Position numbers and translations under genes: made by a program. The notes under the pieces were generated by a model, which was not told where the DNA came from, made no database searches, and saw nothing but the letters and a program-made list of their open reading frames with translations. A stretch of 64,000 bases of DNA, taken from contig MKUJ01000001.1 of NCBI GenBank assembly GCA_001897755.1, positions 69,802-133,801 of the forward strand. Direction: 5' to 3'. Within the stretch, counting starts at the first letter, position 1. Each line of letters begins with the position of its first letter. Shown here piece after piece: positions 1 to 8,288 of this stretch. Origin of the DNA: Afipia sp. 64-13 (GTDB lineage Bacteria; Pseudomonadota; Alphaproteobacteria; Rhizobiales; Xanthobacteraceae).

Positions 1-770
1 AGAAGGCGGCCGCCGAAGGGCAGGCGGTGGGCGACTGCGTCGACTGCAATGCCTGTGTCGCGGTCTGCCCCATGGGCATCGATATCCGCGACGGACAGCA
101 ACTCGAATGCATCACCTGCGCGCTGTGCATCGATGCGTGCGACAACGTCATGGACAAGATCGGCAAGCCGCAGGGGCTGATCGCCTACGCGACGCTGGCG
201 GAATACGATTCCAACATGGCGCTGGCGAGCGCCGGCGGTACATCCGCCATCGATCCGCGCAGGGTGCATGACGCGAGCGGCAAGCTGTCCGACAAGGTCG
301 CCACGTTCCATTTGCGAAAGCTGCTGCGGCCGCGCACCCTGATCTATTTCGCGGCTTGGTCGCTGGTGGGGCTTGGGCTGCTTTTCGCACTGCTCACGCG
401 CGACCGCCTTCAGGTGAACGTGCTGGCGGACCGCAATCCGCAATTCGTCGTCCTGTCGGACGGCTCGATCCGCAACGGCTATACGATCAAGCTTCTCAAC
501 ATGATCCCCGAGCCGCGCACCATCGTCGTGACCATGCAAGGATTGGAAGGTGGGGAGATGAGTGTCGTCGGCATGGAGCACGCCGCGGCCCGCAGCTTCG
601 CCGTCGAGGTCGAGCCGGACCGGCTGAAGACACTCAAGGTCTACGTGCGCCAGCCGCGCGAGAATGTCGCCGGTCCCACACAGCATTTCAGGTTCGTGGT
701 CGAGGACAAATCGAGCTTTGAAAGCGACCGTTACGAGGCCATCTTCGACGCGCCGGGAGAGAAAAAATGA
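1..770 (+). CDS. ccoG: CcoG/FixG, cbb3 oxidase accessory ferredoxin-type protein (5' end missing)
   Basis: This is the C-terminal part of the membrane iron-sulfur protein linked to copper handling and assembly of cbb3-type cytochrome oxidase. The reading frame is open from position 3. Two ferredoxin-like clusters are visible, CVDCNACVAVCP and CITCALCIDACD, expected to bind two 4Fe-4S centres. They are followed by a transmembrane segment (about 329-395, 'TLIYFAAWSLVGLGLLFALL') and an Ig-like C-terminal domain typical of FixG. Its stop codon overlaps the start of the next gene (ATGA at 767-770), so the two are probably translationally coupled. The N-terminal membrane part and promoter lie before the window. 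Confidence 0.95.
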   Translation, partial: KAAAEGQAVGDCVDCNACVAVCPMGIDIRDGQQLECITCALCIDACDNVMDKIGKPQGLIAYATLAEYDSNMALASAGGTSAIDPRRVHDASGKLSDKVATFHLRKLLRPRTLIYFAAWSLVGLGLLFALLTRDRLQVNVLADRNPQFVVLSDGSIRNGYTIKLLNMIPEPRTIVVTMQGLEGGEMSVVGMEHAAARSFAVEVEPDRLKTLKVYVRQPRENVAGPTQHFRFVVEDKSSFESDRYEAIFDAPGEKK

Positions 771-1261
771 ATGCAACGGAACGCAATCGCGAACTGACGG
801 GCCGGCATGTCCTCATCATCATGGTGAGCTTCTTCTCGGTGGTCATTGCCGTGAACCTGACAATGGCCTTTTTGGCTCGTTCGAGCTGGACCGGTTTTGT
901 CGTCGAAAACATTTATGTGGCGAGCCAGCACTTCAATGAGAAGGCGGCGGAAGGCCGGGCCCAGGCCGCGCTTGGCTGGAAATCCGAGCTCGGTATCGCC
1001 GGCGGCAAGGTCAGCTACCGGCTGACCGACAAGGTCGGCAACGTCGTCGCCGCGAAGCGCGCGACCGCGAGCTTCCGTCGGCCGGCCTATGCGTCGGAAG
1101 ATCAGGAGGTGGCTTTGGTCGCCCAGCCGGACGGCTCGCTTGCCGCGCCGGTCGAATTGCGTGACGGCATGTGGATCGTCGAGGTCCATGCCGAGGCCGG
1201 CCTCCAGCATCCCTATCGCGACACGCGGCGGCTTACCCTTCGCGACGGAGCCATCCAATGA
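767..1261 (+). CDS. ccoH: CcoH/FixH, cbb3 oxidase assembly protein
   Basis: FixH-family protein of 164 residues. It has one N-terminal transmembrane helix (residues about 9-32, 'HVLIIMVSFFSVVIAVNLTMAF') and a periplasmic domain containing the FixH-typical 'SWTGFVVENIYVASQHFN' stretch and a C-terminal 'DGMWIVEVHAEAG'. The family supports cbb3 oxidase assembly. The start overlaps ccoG by 4 bases. At its own end an ATGA (1258-1261) offers a coupled start for a next gene, but that frame stops after nine codons at 1285-1287. The gene normally found there, fixI (copper P-type ATPase), is absent; ccoS follows after 36 bases. Confidence 0.93.
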   Translation: MNATERNRELTGRHVLIIMVSFFSVVIAVNLTMAFLARSSWTGFVVENIYVASQHFNEKAAEGRAQAALGWKSELGIAGGKVSYRLTDKVGNVVAAKRATASFRRPAYASEDQEVALVAQPDGSLAAPVELRDGMWIVEVHAEAGLQHPYRDTRRLTLRDGAIQ

Positions 1262-1297
1262 GCCGGCGCTTTAGGGCGCCGAAATAGGGCGCGTCTC

Positions 1298-1462
1298 TTG
1301 ACCGCTCTTGTCTACCTGATCCCGGTGGCGCTGCTTTTCGGTATCGGCAGCCTTGCCGCTTTCCTCTGGGCATTGAGAAACGGCCAGTACGACGATCTGG
1401 ATGGCGCGGGCGCGCGGATTCTCATCGACCATGAGGCCGGCGGCTCGCTCGGCTCTCGTTGA
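1298..1462 (+). CDS. ccoS: CcoS/FixS, small cbb3 oxidase maturation protein (TTG start)
   Basis: A 54-residue protein starting 'MTALVYLIPVALLFG', with one transmembrane helix (residues about 3-25) followed by 'LWALRNGQYDDLDGAGARIL'. The W-x-x-x-x-GQ(Y/F)-D-D-x-D-x-x-x-x-RIL pattern is the family signature. CcoS is required for putting cofactors into cbb3 oxidase. The only fitting start is TTG at 1298. The distance to ccoH is only 36 bases, so no ccoI/fixI is present. The gene runs tail to tail with the LysR gene, with a gap of 6 bases. Confidence 0.9.
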   Translation: MTALVYLIPVALLFGIGSLAAFLWALRNGQYDDLDGAGARILIDHEAGGSLGSR

Positions 1463-1468
1463 TCCGTC

Positions 1469-2395
1469 TCAGTCGGAGAGCGCGCGCGCTCTCCACGTCC
1501 CGTTGTCGATCATGTCGCGCATCAGTTCGATCAGGATCGCCGCCACCGCGTTGGTGGACATCATGTTGATGGTCCGCTGCGATACCACGACCGAGAAGCG
1601 CCAGTTCGGAGTCGGATCCATGATCGGCACAGCGCCGAACAGGCCGGCATTGATCTCCTGCAGCATGGCAAAGTGCGGCATGATCGTCATGTAGCCGGCC
1701 TTCACCAGCTCGACGATCGCGTTGAAGGAATCGCTTTCGATGATGACGCGGGGCGTGATGCCGTTGCGGGTGGCGAGGTGTTCGATGTAGTTGCGCAGGA
1801 CGTGCTGCTTGCCGGGCAGCACGACCGGAATGCTCTCCAGTTCGACGAAGCCGATCGAGTTGCGATGCAGGATCTGGTTCTTGCTGTCGGCCACCAGCAT
1901 CAGCTCCTCGATCCCGACCGGATACAGCGAGATGTTGGCGAACACCCGCGGATCGTACAGCAACGCGATATCGAGCCGCGCGGTCTGCATCCACTCGTCG
2001 AGCGTGCCGGTCATCGCCTCGATCAGATGGATCGAGATGCTGGGGTATTTTTCCTTCACCTTGGCGATCAGCGCCGCCGACAGGCCGCGGCAGGCCGAGG
2101 TGGGAAAGCCGACCGAGACTTTGCCGCTCGGATTGCGCGACTGCGTGATCACCGTCTCCTTGGCGAACGCGACATCCTTGAGGATCGAGCGGGCGTGCGC
2201 GTAGAGCGTGTGCCCGGTCTCCGTGAGAATGACGCCGCGCGCATGGCGATGGAACAGTTCGATGCCGAGTTCGGCTTCGAGATCCTTGATCTGCTGACTG
2301 AGCGAGGGCTGCGAGGTGCGCAGGATCTCGGCGGCGCGCGACAGGCTGCCGGAATCGGCGATGTAGACCAGCGATCGCAATTGTCTCAGGTCCAT
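1469..2395 (-). CDS. LysR-family transcriptional regulator
   Basis: 308 residues, standard LysR length. The N-terminal winged helix starts 'MDLRQLRSLVYIADSGSLS' with 'AAEILRTSQPSLSQQIKDLE' as recognition helix region (about residues 18-40), followed by a type-2 periplasmic-binding-like effector domain. It is divergent from the ABC importer operon starting at 2731, and a 19-bp perfect palindrome (2608-2626) lies between. I infer that it controls that operon in response to the imported substrate. The recognition region resembles the Nac/CynR branch of LysR, but the effector cannot be named from sequence alone. Confidence 0.9.
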   Translation of the reverse strand: MDLRQLRSLVYIADSGSLSRAAEILRTSQPSLSQQIKDLEAELGIELFHRHARGVILTETGHTLYAHARSILKDVAFAKETVITQSRNPSGKVSVGFPTSACRGLSAALIAKVKEKYPSISIHLIEAMTGTLDEWMQTARLDIALLYDPRVFANISLYPVGIEELMLVADSKNQILHRNSIGFVELESIPVVLPGKQHVLRNYIEHLATRNGITPRVIIESDSFNAIVELVKAGYMTIMPHFAMLQEINAGLFGAVPIMDPTPNWRFSVVVSQRTINMMSTNAVAAILIELMRDMIDNGTWRARALSD

Positions 2396-2730
2396 GCCGG
2401 ACTCCCTGACTTCGACTTCCGCTCCGATGCTCCAAGAGCGGGGCTTTTTTCGCGGCCGCTGTTGTCCGGCGGCTCGCGGTCGCGGCTATATCACGCAGTG
2501 CAGCAACGTCACGAACCCCAAAACGTCACACCTCAAGCCTTTGAGTATACCAGTTGAGCTGCTGATTTTGCGGGCTTTTGGCTTATTCATTGAGCAGATG
2601 CACAATACTATAGGTGTTGCCTATAGCTAGGATAATGATTTCATCTTTGTGCTGGTCGCTGCCTTGGTCTTCTATCCGTCGCAACGGTTCGATGGCCTAT
2701 GTCACGAACGAGCCGATAGAGGAGACATCA
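2396..2730. other. divergent intergenic region between LysR gene and ABC importer operon
   Basis: No gene is supported in these 335 bases. The stretch becomes AT-richer from about 2560. It holds the CTATAGG-N5-CCTATAG palindrome (2608-2626) and, at its right end, the ribosome-binding site GAGGAGA (about 2719-2725) for the binding-protein gene. A reading frame extends the binding protein upstream to 2614, but that extension lacks a signal-peptide start and is unlikely to be used. Confidence 0.6.
2608..2626. promoter_or_regulatory. LysR-type operator candidate (perfect inverted repeat)
   Basis: CTATAGG-TGTTG-CCTATAG is a perfect inverted repeat with 7-bp arms and a 5-bp spacer, matching the usual LysR-box geometry (T-N11-A within dyad symmetry). 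It lies about 105 bases before the binding-protein start and about 210 bases before the LysR start. Assignment to this LysR protein is inferred from position. Confidence 0.55.
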
Positions 2731-3924
2731 ATGACCCACTTGAAATGGTCGACATCGCTTTTCGTTGCGGGTGCCGTCACCCTCATGGCCGCTCCCGCGA
2801 TTGCTGCTGATCTGAAGCCCTGCATCGGCAACAGCGCGCCGCTGACCGGCCCGGCCTCTTTCGGCGGCACGGCGGTGAAATACGGCGCGGAAGTCGCGAT
2901 CGATGAAATCAACGAGGCCGGCGGCGTGCTCGGCCAGAAGCTCAAGCTCATTCAGTATGACGATGCCGGCGCTCCGCCGCGCGGCGTGGACAACGTCCGG
3001 CGTATCGCGCTGTCGGACAAGTGCATCGCCATCTTCGGCGGCTATCACTCGACCGTCGGTCTGGCCCAGGTCGGGCCGGTGAACGAGATCGGCATTCCGT
3101 GGATCGGCACCACCGGCGCCGGCACCAAGATCGTCGAGAACGGCGCTTCGCCGAATTACATGTTCCGTGTGTCGGCCAAGGATAAGTGGGTCGCGCAGTT
3201 CCTCGCCACCGAGGCGCTCAAGGTCTCCAAGAACGGCAAGGTCGCCATCATGTATGAAAATACCGGATGGGGTAACGGCGCGCTGCCCGACTTCAAGGCG
3301 GCCATGGAAGCCAAGGGTAAAACAGTTGCGGCGATCGAAACCTTCAACTGGAACGATCAGGACATGACGGCCCAGGCGATCCGCATTCGCGATTCCGGCG
3401 CCGATGCGGTCGTCACCTTCGCGCTTGACCGCGAAGGCAACCAGATCGTCCGCAGCTTCGACAAGATCGGCTACAAGCCGACGATCTTCGGCGCCTGGGG
3501 CATTGCCGGCAATCTCGGCGATCTCGCCGGTCCGCTCGCCAACGGCGTGCGGGTGATGCAGACCTTCACCTGGATGGGCGAGATGAATCCGCGCACCAAG
3601 GCGGTGTGGGAGAAGATCCAGAAGAAATTCGGCCTCAAGGATCCGTCCGAGCTGAAGATGGGCTCGGCGACCGCGAACTCCTATGACGCGGTCTATATCC
3701 TCGCCAAGGCGATCGAGAAGGCCGGCTCCTACGACTGGAAGAAGGTGCACGACGCGCTCTACACCGTGAAGCATGACGGTCTGGTCGCGAAGTACGATCC
3801 GGCGTTCGACGCCTCGAATCCGGAGCGCCAGGACGCCATCCTGCCGCAGTACTACAAGCTGACGGTGTGGTCCGACGGCAAGCTGCTGCCGATCGATCAG
3901 ACCAGCTACGGCAAGACCAACTAA
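2731..3924 (+). CDS. ABC transporter periplasmic substrate-binding protein, branched-chain amino acid type
   Basis: 397 residues from the ATG at 2731, chosen because it follows GAGGAGA and opens a clean Sec signal peptide ('MTHLKWSTSLFVAGAVTLMA', cleavage near APAIAA-D). The mature protein shows the Leu/Ile/Val-binding fold: 'NSAPLTGPASFGGTAVKYG' near its start, 'INEAGGVLGQKLKLIQYDD' and 'GGYHSTVGLAQVGPVNE'. In rhizobia this family binds many ligands besides amino acids, including aromatic acids, amides and ureas. It heads an operon with both permease and ATPase components. A hairpin at 3937-3958 follows and probably makes this cistron's message more abundant than the permease genes. Confidence 0.93.
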   Translation: MTHLKWSTSLFVAGAVTLMAAPAIAADLKPCIGNSAPLTGPASFGGTAVKYGAEVAIDEINEAGGVLGQKLKLIQYDDAGAPPRGVDNVRRIALSDKCIAIFGGYHSTVGLAQVGPVNEIGIPWIGTTGAGTKIVENGASPNYMFRVSAKDKWVAQFLATEALKVSKNGKVAIMYENTGWGNGALPDFKAAMEAKGKTVAAIETFNWNDQDMTAQAIRIRDSGADAVVTFALDREGNQIVRSFDKIGYKPTIFGAWGIAGNLGDLAGPLANGVRVMQTFTWMGEMNPRTKAVWEKIQKKFGLKDPSELKMGSATANSYDAVYILAKAIEKAGSYDWKKVHDALYTVKHDGLVAKYDPAFDASNPERQDAILPQYYKLTVWSDGKLLPIDQTSYGKTN

Positions 3925-3936
3925 TCCAGAAACTGG

Positions 3937-3958
3937 CCGCCCGCCGCGTTGCGGGCGG
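3937..3958 (+). promoter_or_regulatory. intercistronic hairpin after binding-protein gene
   Basis: CCGCCCGC-CGCGTT-GCGGGCGG forms an 8-bp GC-only stem 12 bases after the binding-protein stop. No T-run follows, so it is more likely an mRNA-stabilising or attenuating element, as often seen between binding-protein and permease genes, than a full terminator. Confidence 0.5.
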
Positions 3959-4031
3959 TCTCCCACTCCGGGCGTTTCCGTGAGAGCCGTGGCGGCTTCC
4001 CGCGGGTACGGCCGTGCGCACGGTGGATCTG

Positions 4032-4907
4032 ATGCAATCGATCATCCAGTACATTCTGTCGGGACTTGCGATCGGAGGCTGCTATGCCCTCGTCGCGCTC
4101 GGCTTCCACATCATGTGGTCGGCGGCGAAGGCCGTGAACTTCGCCCATGGCGATACGCTCATGCTCGGCGCGGTGCTGACCATCATGGCGATCGATCAGG
4201 GCATCCCGCTGCCGCTCGCCATCGCAGGCGCCATCGCGGTATCATGCGTGTTCGGCATTCTGCTCGAGCGTTTCGCTGTGCGGCCCTTCGCCAAGACCAC
4301 GAGCTCGATCGGCTGGATGCTCACCACCATCGCCATCGGCATCATGCTGCAGGCGCTGGTGACGATGGAGTTCGGCGGTTTCTCGCGCGCGCTGCCTTCT
4401 CCAGGCGTGGAGAAGGCGATCTCGGTGATGGGCGCTGGCGTCTATCCGCAGGAGCTCGTCATTCCCGTCGTTGCATTGCTTGCGATGCTCGGCCTCGGCT
4501 GGATGCAGCGCCATACGCTGATCGGCCGCGCGATGCAGGCGGTGTCGTTCGACCGCAACGCCGCTGCGCTGATGGGCATCAACGTCAACTGGATGTTCGG
4601 ATTCTCCTTCGGTCTCGCCGCCGCGCTCGGCGGCGCCGCCGGCATCCTGATCGCGCCGATCACGCAGGCCTCCGCATCGATGGGCCTGACGCTGGGCCTC
4701 AAGGGCTTCGCCGTCGCCATCATCGGCGGCATCACCAGCGCGCCCGGCGTGGTGATCGCCGGTCTCGGTTTCGGCGTCGTCGAGAAATTCGTCGAGGGCT
4801 ATATCTCCACCGCGGCGCGCGAGATCGTCGGCTTCGGTCTCACCATTCTCGTCCTTCTCGTGTTCCCGCAGGGGCTGTTCGGCAAGCGCGAGGTGTTCAA
4901 GGTATGA
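4032..4907 (+). CDS. ABC transporter permease, LivH type
   Basis: 291 residues from ATG 4032 ('MQSIIQYILSGLAIGGCYAL', the usual LivH opening); an upstream GTG at 4014 would add six residues. Several hydrophobic helices are present. The family motifs 'WSAAKAVNFAHGDTLMLG' near the N-terminus and 'GLTLGLKGFAVAIIGG' in the C-terminal half (ATPase coupling loop region) are clear. It forms the inner-membrane channel with the LivM half of the next protein. Its stop overlaps the next start (ATGA, 4904-4907). Confidence 0.92.
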   Translation: MQSIIQYILSGLAIGGCYALVALGFHIMWSAAKAVNFAHGDTLMLGAVLTIMAIDQGIPLPLAIAGAIAVSCVFGILLERFAVRPFAKTTSSIGWMLTTIAIGIMLQALVTMEFGGFSRALPSPGVEKAISVMGAGVYPQELVIPVVALLAMLGLGWMQRHTLIGRAMQAVSFDRNAAALMGINVNWMFGFSFGLAAALGGAAGILIAPITQASASMGLTLGLKGFAVAIIGGITSAPGVVIAGLGFGVVEKFVEGYISTAAREIVGFGLTILVLLVFPQGLFGKREVFKV

Positions 4908-6703
4908 CCCGGCGTCTGCTCACACCTCTCGCCTTCGCGGCGCTGGCGATCTTCCTCGTGGTTCTGCCGTTCACGGCGGAGAACGAATATTCGCTGCGGC
5001 TGTTCATGCTGTTCACGATCTACGCGATCGTGGCGCTCGGCCTCAACGTGCTGGTCGGTCTCGCGGGCCTGATCTCGCTGGGGCAGGCCGGTCTGTTCGC
5101 GCTCGGCGCCTATACCGGCGCGATTCTGGCCAGCCGCCTCGGGCTCGATTTCGTCTTCGCGGCGATCGCCGGAACGGTGGTGGCCGGAGCGTTCGGCGCT
5201 TTGCTGGCCTATCCCACGGTGCGGGTGCGCGGCGTTTATCTCGCCGTCATCACCATCGCCTTCGGCCTGATCGTCGAAAACGTCATCATCGAGTGGGATC
5301 ACCTCACCGGCGGCACCACCGGTATCAGCAGCATTCCCAAACCGACGTTGTTCGGCTGGCCGCTCGACGGCTTCCGTTATTATGCCGTGCTCGCCGCGCT
5401 GCTGTTCCTTGTCGTGGTCGTGACCCACAATATCAAGCAGTCGCGCTATGGCCGCGCCATGCTGGCGGTGGCGCAGAGCGAAACCGCGGCGCGCGGCGTC
5501 GGACTCAACGCCGCCGGCGTGCGCACGCTCGCTTTCGTCATCGCCGCCGCGACGGCGGGTCTGGCCGGCGTGCTCTACGCCTTTCTCAATCTCTACATCT
5601 CGCCGGACAGCTTCACCTTCAACGACTCCATCCGCTTTTTGCTGATGGTGGTGCTGGGCGGGGCGGGGACCACCGTCGGCGCGCTGCTTGGCGCGTTGAT
5701 CCTGACCTATTTGCCGGAATATCTGCAGCAGCTTCAGTACTGGCAGCAGTTCGCCTACGGCCTGTTGCTGGCGCTGGTGATGTTCGTGCTGCCGCTCGGC
5801 ATTTTCGGCACGCTGACAAGTCTCGTGGCGCGTTTCTTCAGGCGGGCTTCCGCTCCGCCGCGGGTGACGGAGAGCGAGATCGCACAGGTGCTGAAGGATG
5901 CGAAGGCGGGATGGGCGCCGGCGTCGTTCTCCGCCGAAGGTCTGACCATCCGCTTCGGCGGTCTCACCGCGCTGAACAAGGCGTCGATGCAGGTCGCGCC
6001 GGGCGAGATTCACGCCCTGATCGGCCCGAACGGGGCCGGCAAGTCGACCATGGTCAACATCGTCACCGGCTTCTACCGGCCGAACGAAGGGGTCGTCACG
6101 CTCGACGGCGTTAACCTCGCCGGATCGCCGCCGCATCTGGTGGCCCGCAGCGGCGTCGCGCGCACCTTCCAGAACACCGAACTGTTCGGCGATCTGACGG
6201 TGATCGAGAACGTGATGGTCGGTTACCAGAAGCGGCTCTCCTACGGTCTGTTCGAGGCGGCTTTCCGCGTCGGGCGTTTCCACAAGGAGGAGGCCGAATG
6301 CCGTCACGCGGCCGAAGCGCTGCTGGCCTTTGTCGGCCTGACCGACTTCACCAACGAGAAAGCACGGTTCCTGCCGTTCGGCATGCAGCGGCGACTGGAG
6401 ATCGCCCGCGCGCTCGCCACCGCTCCGCGCCTGCTGCTGCTCGACGAGCCGGCGGCCGGCCTGACCACGCAGGAAATCGACGAGCTCGACCGCATGATCC
6501 GCCGCACCGCCTCGCTCGGCATTTCCGTGCTGCTGATCGAACATCACGTCGATCTCATCATGTCGGTGGCGGATCGCGTCACCGTGCTCGACTACGGCGT
6601 GGTGATCGCCAGCGACAAGCCGTCCATCATTCAGAACGATCCGCGCGTGATCGAGGCGTATTTCGGCGTCGCTCCGGCGGCCCATGCGGCGGAGGGGGCT
6701 TGA
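4904..6703 (+). CDS. fused ABC transporter permease (LivM type) and ATP-binding protein (LivG type)
   Basis: 599 residues carrying two components normally encoded separately. Residues about 1-310 are a LivM permease ('GLNVLVGLAGLISLGQAGLF', 'GARGVGLNAAGVRTLAF'-like region). After a short linker rich in charged residues (about 311-345) comes a LivG ATPase with Walker A GPNGAGKST, the Q-loop 'ARTFQNTELFGDLTVIENVM', Walker B LLLLDEP and the H-loop 'LLIEHHVDLIM'. The signature region reads 'FLPFGMQRRLEIARALA', where LSGGQ is replaced by LPFGM as is usual for LivG. The fusion is uninterrupted in frame. Such fusions are known in Bradyrhizobium-type genomes. Confidence 0.92.
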   Translation: MTRRLLTPLAFAALAIFLVVLPFTAENEYSLRLFMLFTIYAIVALGLNVLVGLAGLISLGQAGLFALGAYTGAILASRLGLDFVFAAIAGTVVAGAFGALLAYPTVRVRGVYLAVITIAFGLIVENVIIEWDHLTGGTTGISSIPKPTLFGWPLDGFRYYAVLAALLFLVVVVTHNIKQSRYGRAMLAVAQSETAARGVGLNAAGVRTLAFVIAAATAGLAGVLYAFLNLYISPDSFTFNDSIRFLLMVVLGGAGTTVGALLGALILTYLPEYLQQLQYWQQFAYGLLLALVMFVLPLGIFGTLTSLVARFFRRASAPPRVTESEIAQVLKDAKAGWAPASFSAEGLTIRFGGLTALNKASMQVAPGEIHALIGPNGAGKSTMVNIVTGFYRPNEGVVTLDGVNLAGSPPHLVARSGVARTFQNTELFGDLTVIENVMVGYQKRLSYGLFEAAFRVGRFHKEEAECRHAAEALLAFVGLTDFTNEKARFLPFGMQRRLEIARALATAPRLLLLDEPAAGLTTQEIDELDRMIRRTASLGISVLLIEHHVDLIMSVADRVTVLDYGVVIASDKPSIIQNDPRVIEAYFGVAPAAHAAEGA

Positions 6704-6705
6704 GC

Positions 6706-7458
6706 ATGAGCACAAGCGCAAACGATGTGCTGCTCGAGGTCCGCGGCCTTGAAATCCAGTACGGTGCGGCGATCGCCGTGCGCGGCGTCGATCTCGTGGT
6801 GCGGCGTGGCGAATTCGTCTCGGTGATCGGCAACAACGGCGCCGGCAAGACCTCGATCCTGCGCGGCGTCAGCGGCCTGGTGCGGCCGCGCGCCGGCAGC
6901 GTCCGGTTCAAGGGCGAGGAGACGGTGAATTTCCCCGCGCACCGCAAGGTCAATCGCGGTCTCGCGCTGGTGCCGGAAGGGCGGCTGATCTTCGCGGACC
7001 AGACCGTCGAGGACAATCTGATCCTCGGCGCCTACGGCCGCTGGAAGCGCGATCGCGAAGCGGTGCTGCGCGATTTCGACACCATGTTCGATCTGTTCCC
7101 GCGGCTCAAGGAGCGGCTGCACCAGCGCGCCGGCAGCCTGTCCGGCGGCGAGCAGCAGATGCTCGCGGTGGCGCGCGGTCTCGTGTCCAAGCCGGACCTC
7201 CTGATGATCGACGAGATGTCGCTCGGCCTCGCGCCGAAGATCGTCGAGCAGATGATGGGCGTGTTGCGCGATCTCAATTCGGCCGGGCAGACCGTCCTGC
7301 TGGTGGAACAGCTGGCAGCGCAGGCGCTGGCGATCTCGCATCGCGCCTATGTCGTGGGTCATGGAAAAATCGAACTTGAAGGGCGTGCGGACGAACTGGC
7401 CGGCTCACCGGCGGTGATGGAAGCATTTCTCGGAAAGAAGCATCAACCGGGCAAATAA
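6706..7458 (+). CDS. ABC transporter ATP-binding protein, LivF type
   Basis: 250 residues from ATG 6706, two bases after the LivM-LivG stop. Walker A is GNNGAGKTS, the signature is LSGGEQQMLAVARGL, Walker B is LLMIDEMSLGL (Met in place of Pro, typical for LivF), and the switch region reads 'VLLVEQLAAQAL'. It pairs with the LivG half of the fusion protein to energise the importer. Seventeen bases separate it from the cyclase gene, so the hydrolase genes are very likely co-transcribed with the importer. Confidence 0.93.
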   Translation: MSTSANDVLLEVRGLEIQYGAAIAVRGVDLVVRRGEFVSVIGNNGAGKTSILRGVSGLVRPRAGSVRFKGEETVNFPAHRKVNRGLALVPEGRLIFADQTVEDNLILGAYGRWKRDREAVLRDFDTMFDLFPRLKERLHQRAGSLSGGEQQMLAVARGLVSKPDLLMIDEMSLGLAPKIVEQMMGVLRDLNSAGQTVLLVEQLAAQALAISHRAYVVGHGKIELEGRADELAGSPAVMEAFLGKKHQPGK

Positions 7459-7475
7459 GCCGAAGGAGAAAGTGA

Positions 7476-8174
7476 ATGAGTAAACGTATCGTCGATCTCA
7501 GTCTGCTGATCGAAGACAACATGCCGGCGCACAAGCTGTTCCAGCGGCCGGTGATCACGACCCACATGTCTCATGAATCGGCGAAGGCCTTCAATCTCGG
7601 CGTGCCGGGCGATGCAATGACGTTCCAGACCAATTTCATCGCCATGCTCGACCATGTCGGCACGCACGTCGACGCGTTCCGCCATGTCAATCCGGAAGGC
7701 AAGTCGGTGGATGAGATGCCGCTCGAGCTGTTCATGGGCAAGGCGGTGGCGTTCGACCTGCGCCATGTCGGCGACCTCGAGGACATCACCGCCGAGCACA
7801 TGGCCGAAGCGGAGAAGAAGTCGGGCGTGAAGGTGGACGGCCACATCGTGCTGCTGTGCACCGGCTTCCACAAGCGCAACTACCCGAACCTTGAGTCGGT
7901 GTTCAAGAATCCGCAGCTCACCGTTGAAGCCACCAAGTGGCTGCACGAGCGCGGCTCGAAGATGCATGGCGTCGAGGGTCCGTCGACCGACCGCCCGTCC
8001 GACAACATCTTCTCCCAGCACCGCCTGTGCCGCGACCTCGGCATCAGCCACTGGGAATGGCTGGTCAATCTCGAGGAGCTGCTTGGCAAGGGTGAGGTGC
8101 AGTTCTTCGGCGTGCCGCTGAAGTTCAAGGGCGGTTCCGGCTCGCCGGTGCGCGCTTTCGCCATTGTCGGCTGA
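7476..8174 (+). CDS. cyclase-family metal-dependent hydrolase (kynurenine formamidase-like)
   Basis: 232 residues, preceded by AAGGAG. The family metal motif H-x-G-T-H-x-D is present as HVGTHVDAFRH (about residues 60-70), with a second conserved part 'HGVEGPSTDRPSDNIFSQHRLC' near residue 167. PF04199 proteins hydrolyse amide, formamide or ring bonds, usually with Zn or Mn. Its place directly after livF suggests it acts on the imported compound or its first product. I cannot say whether the substrate is a formamide, an isatin-like ring or another cyclic amide. Confidence 0.85.
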   Translation: MSKRIVDLSLLIEDNMPAHKLFQRPVITTHMSHESAKAFNLGVPGDAMTFQTNFIAMLDHVGTHVDAFRHVNPEGKSVDEMPLELFMGKAVAFDLRHVGDLEDITAEHMAEAEKKSGVKVDGHIVLLCTGFHKRNYPNLESVFKNPQLTVEATKWLHERGSKMHGVEGPSTDRPSDNIFSQHRLCRDLGISHWEWLVNLEELLGKGEVQFFGVPLKFKGGSGSPVRAFAIVG

Positions 8175-8184
8175 TGCGAACAAA

Positions 8185-8215
8185 CGGAGCGGCGGCACAG
8201 TGCATCGCCGCTCCG
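8185..8215 (+). other. 10-bp stem hairpin after cyclase gene
   Basis: CGGAGCGGCG and CGCCGCTCCG pair perfectly around an 11-base loop, 11 bases after the cyclase stop. It has no T-run and lies just before the real terminator-like hairpin, so it may protect the 3' end. Confidence 0.5.
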
Positions 8216-8234
8216 ATAGCAATGTCATGGCCTG

Positions 8235-8263
8235 GGGCGGCGGAGATCGCCGCCCGCTTTTTT
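8235..8263 (+). terminator. intrinsic terminator of importer-cyclase operon
   Basis: GGGCGGCG-GAGAT-CGCCGCCC forms an 8-bp stem followed by GC and six T residues, a textbook rho-independent terminator. The amidase gene begins 26 bases later with its own ribosome-binding site, so read-through may still feed it. Confidence 0.8.
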
Positions 8264-8288
8264 CGTGATCGCTCCCGGAGGTTAAGTG

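Noticed and set aside
4799-6721. 640-codon minus-strand frame opposite the LivM-LivG fusion
   Set aside because: Same shadow effect: no ribosome-binding site or motif, and the plus strand codes an intact permease-ATPase fusion.
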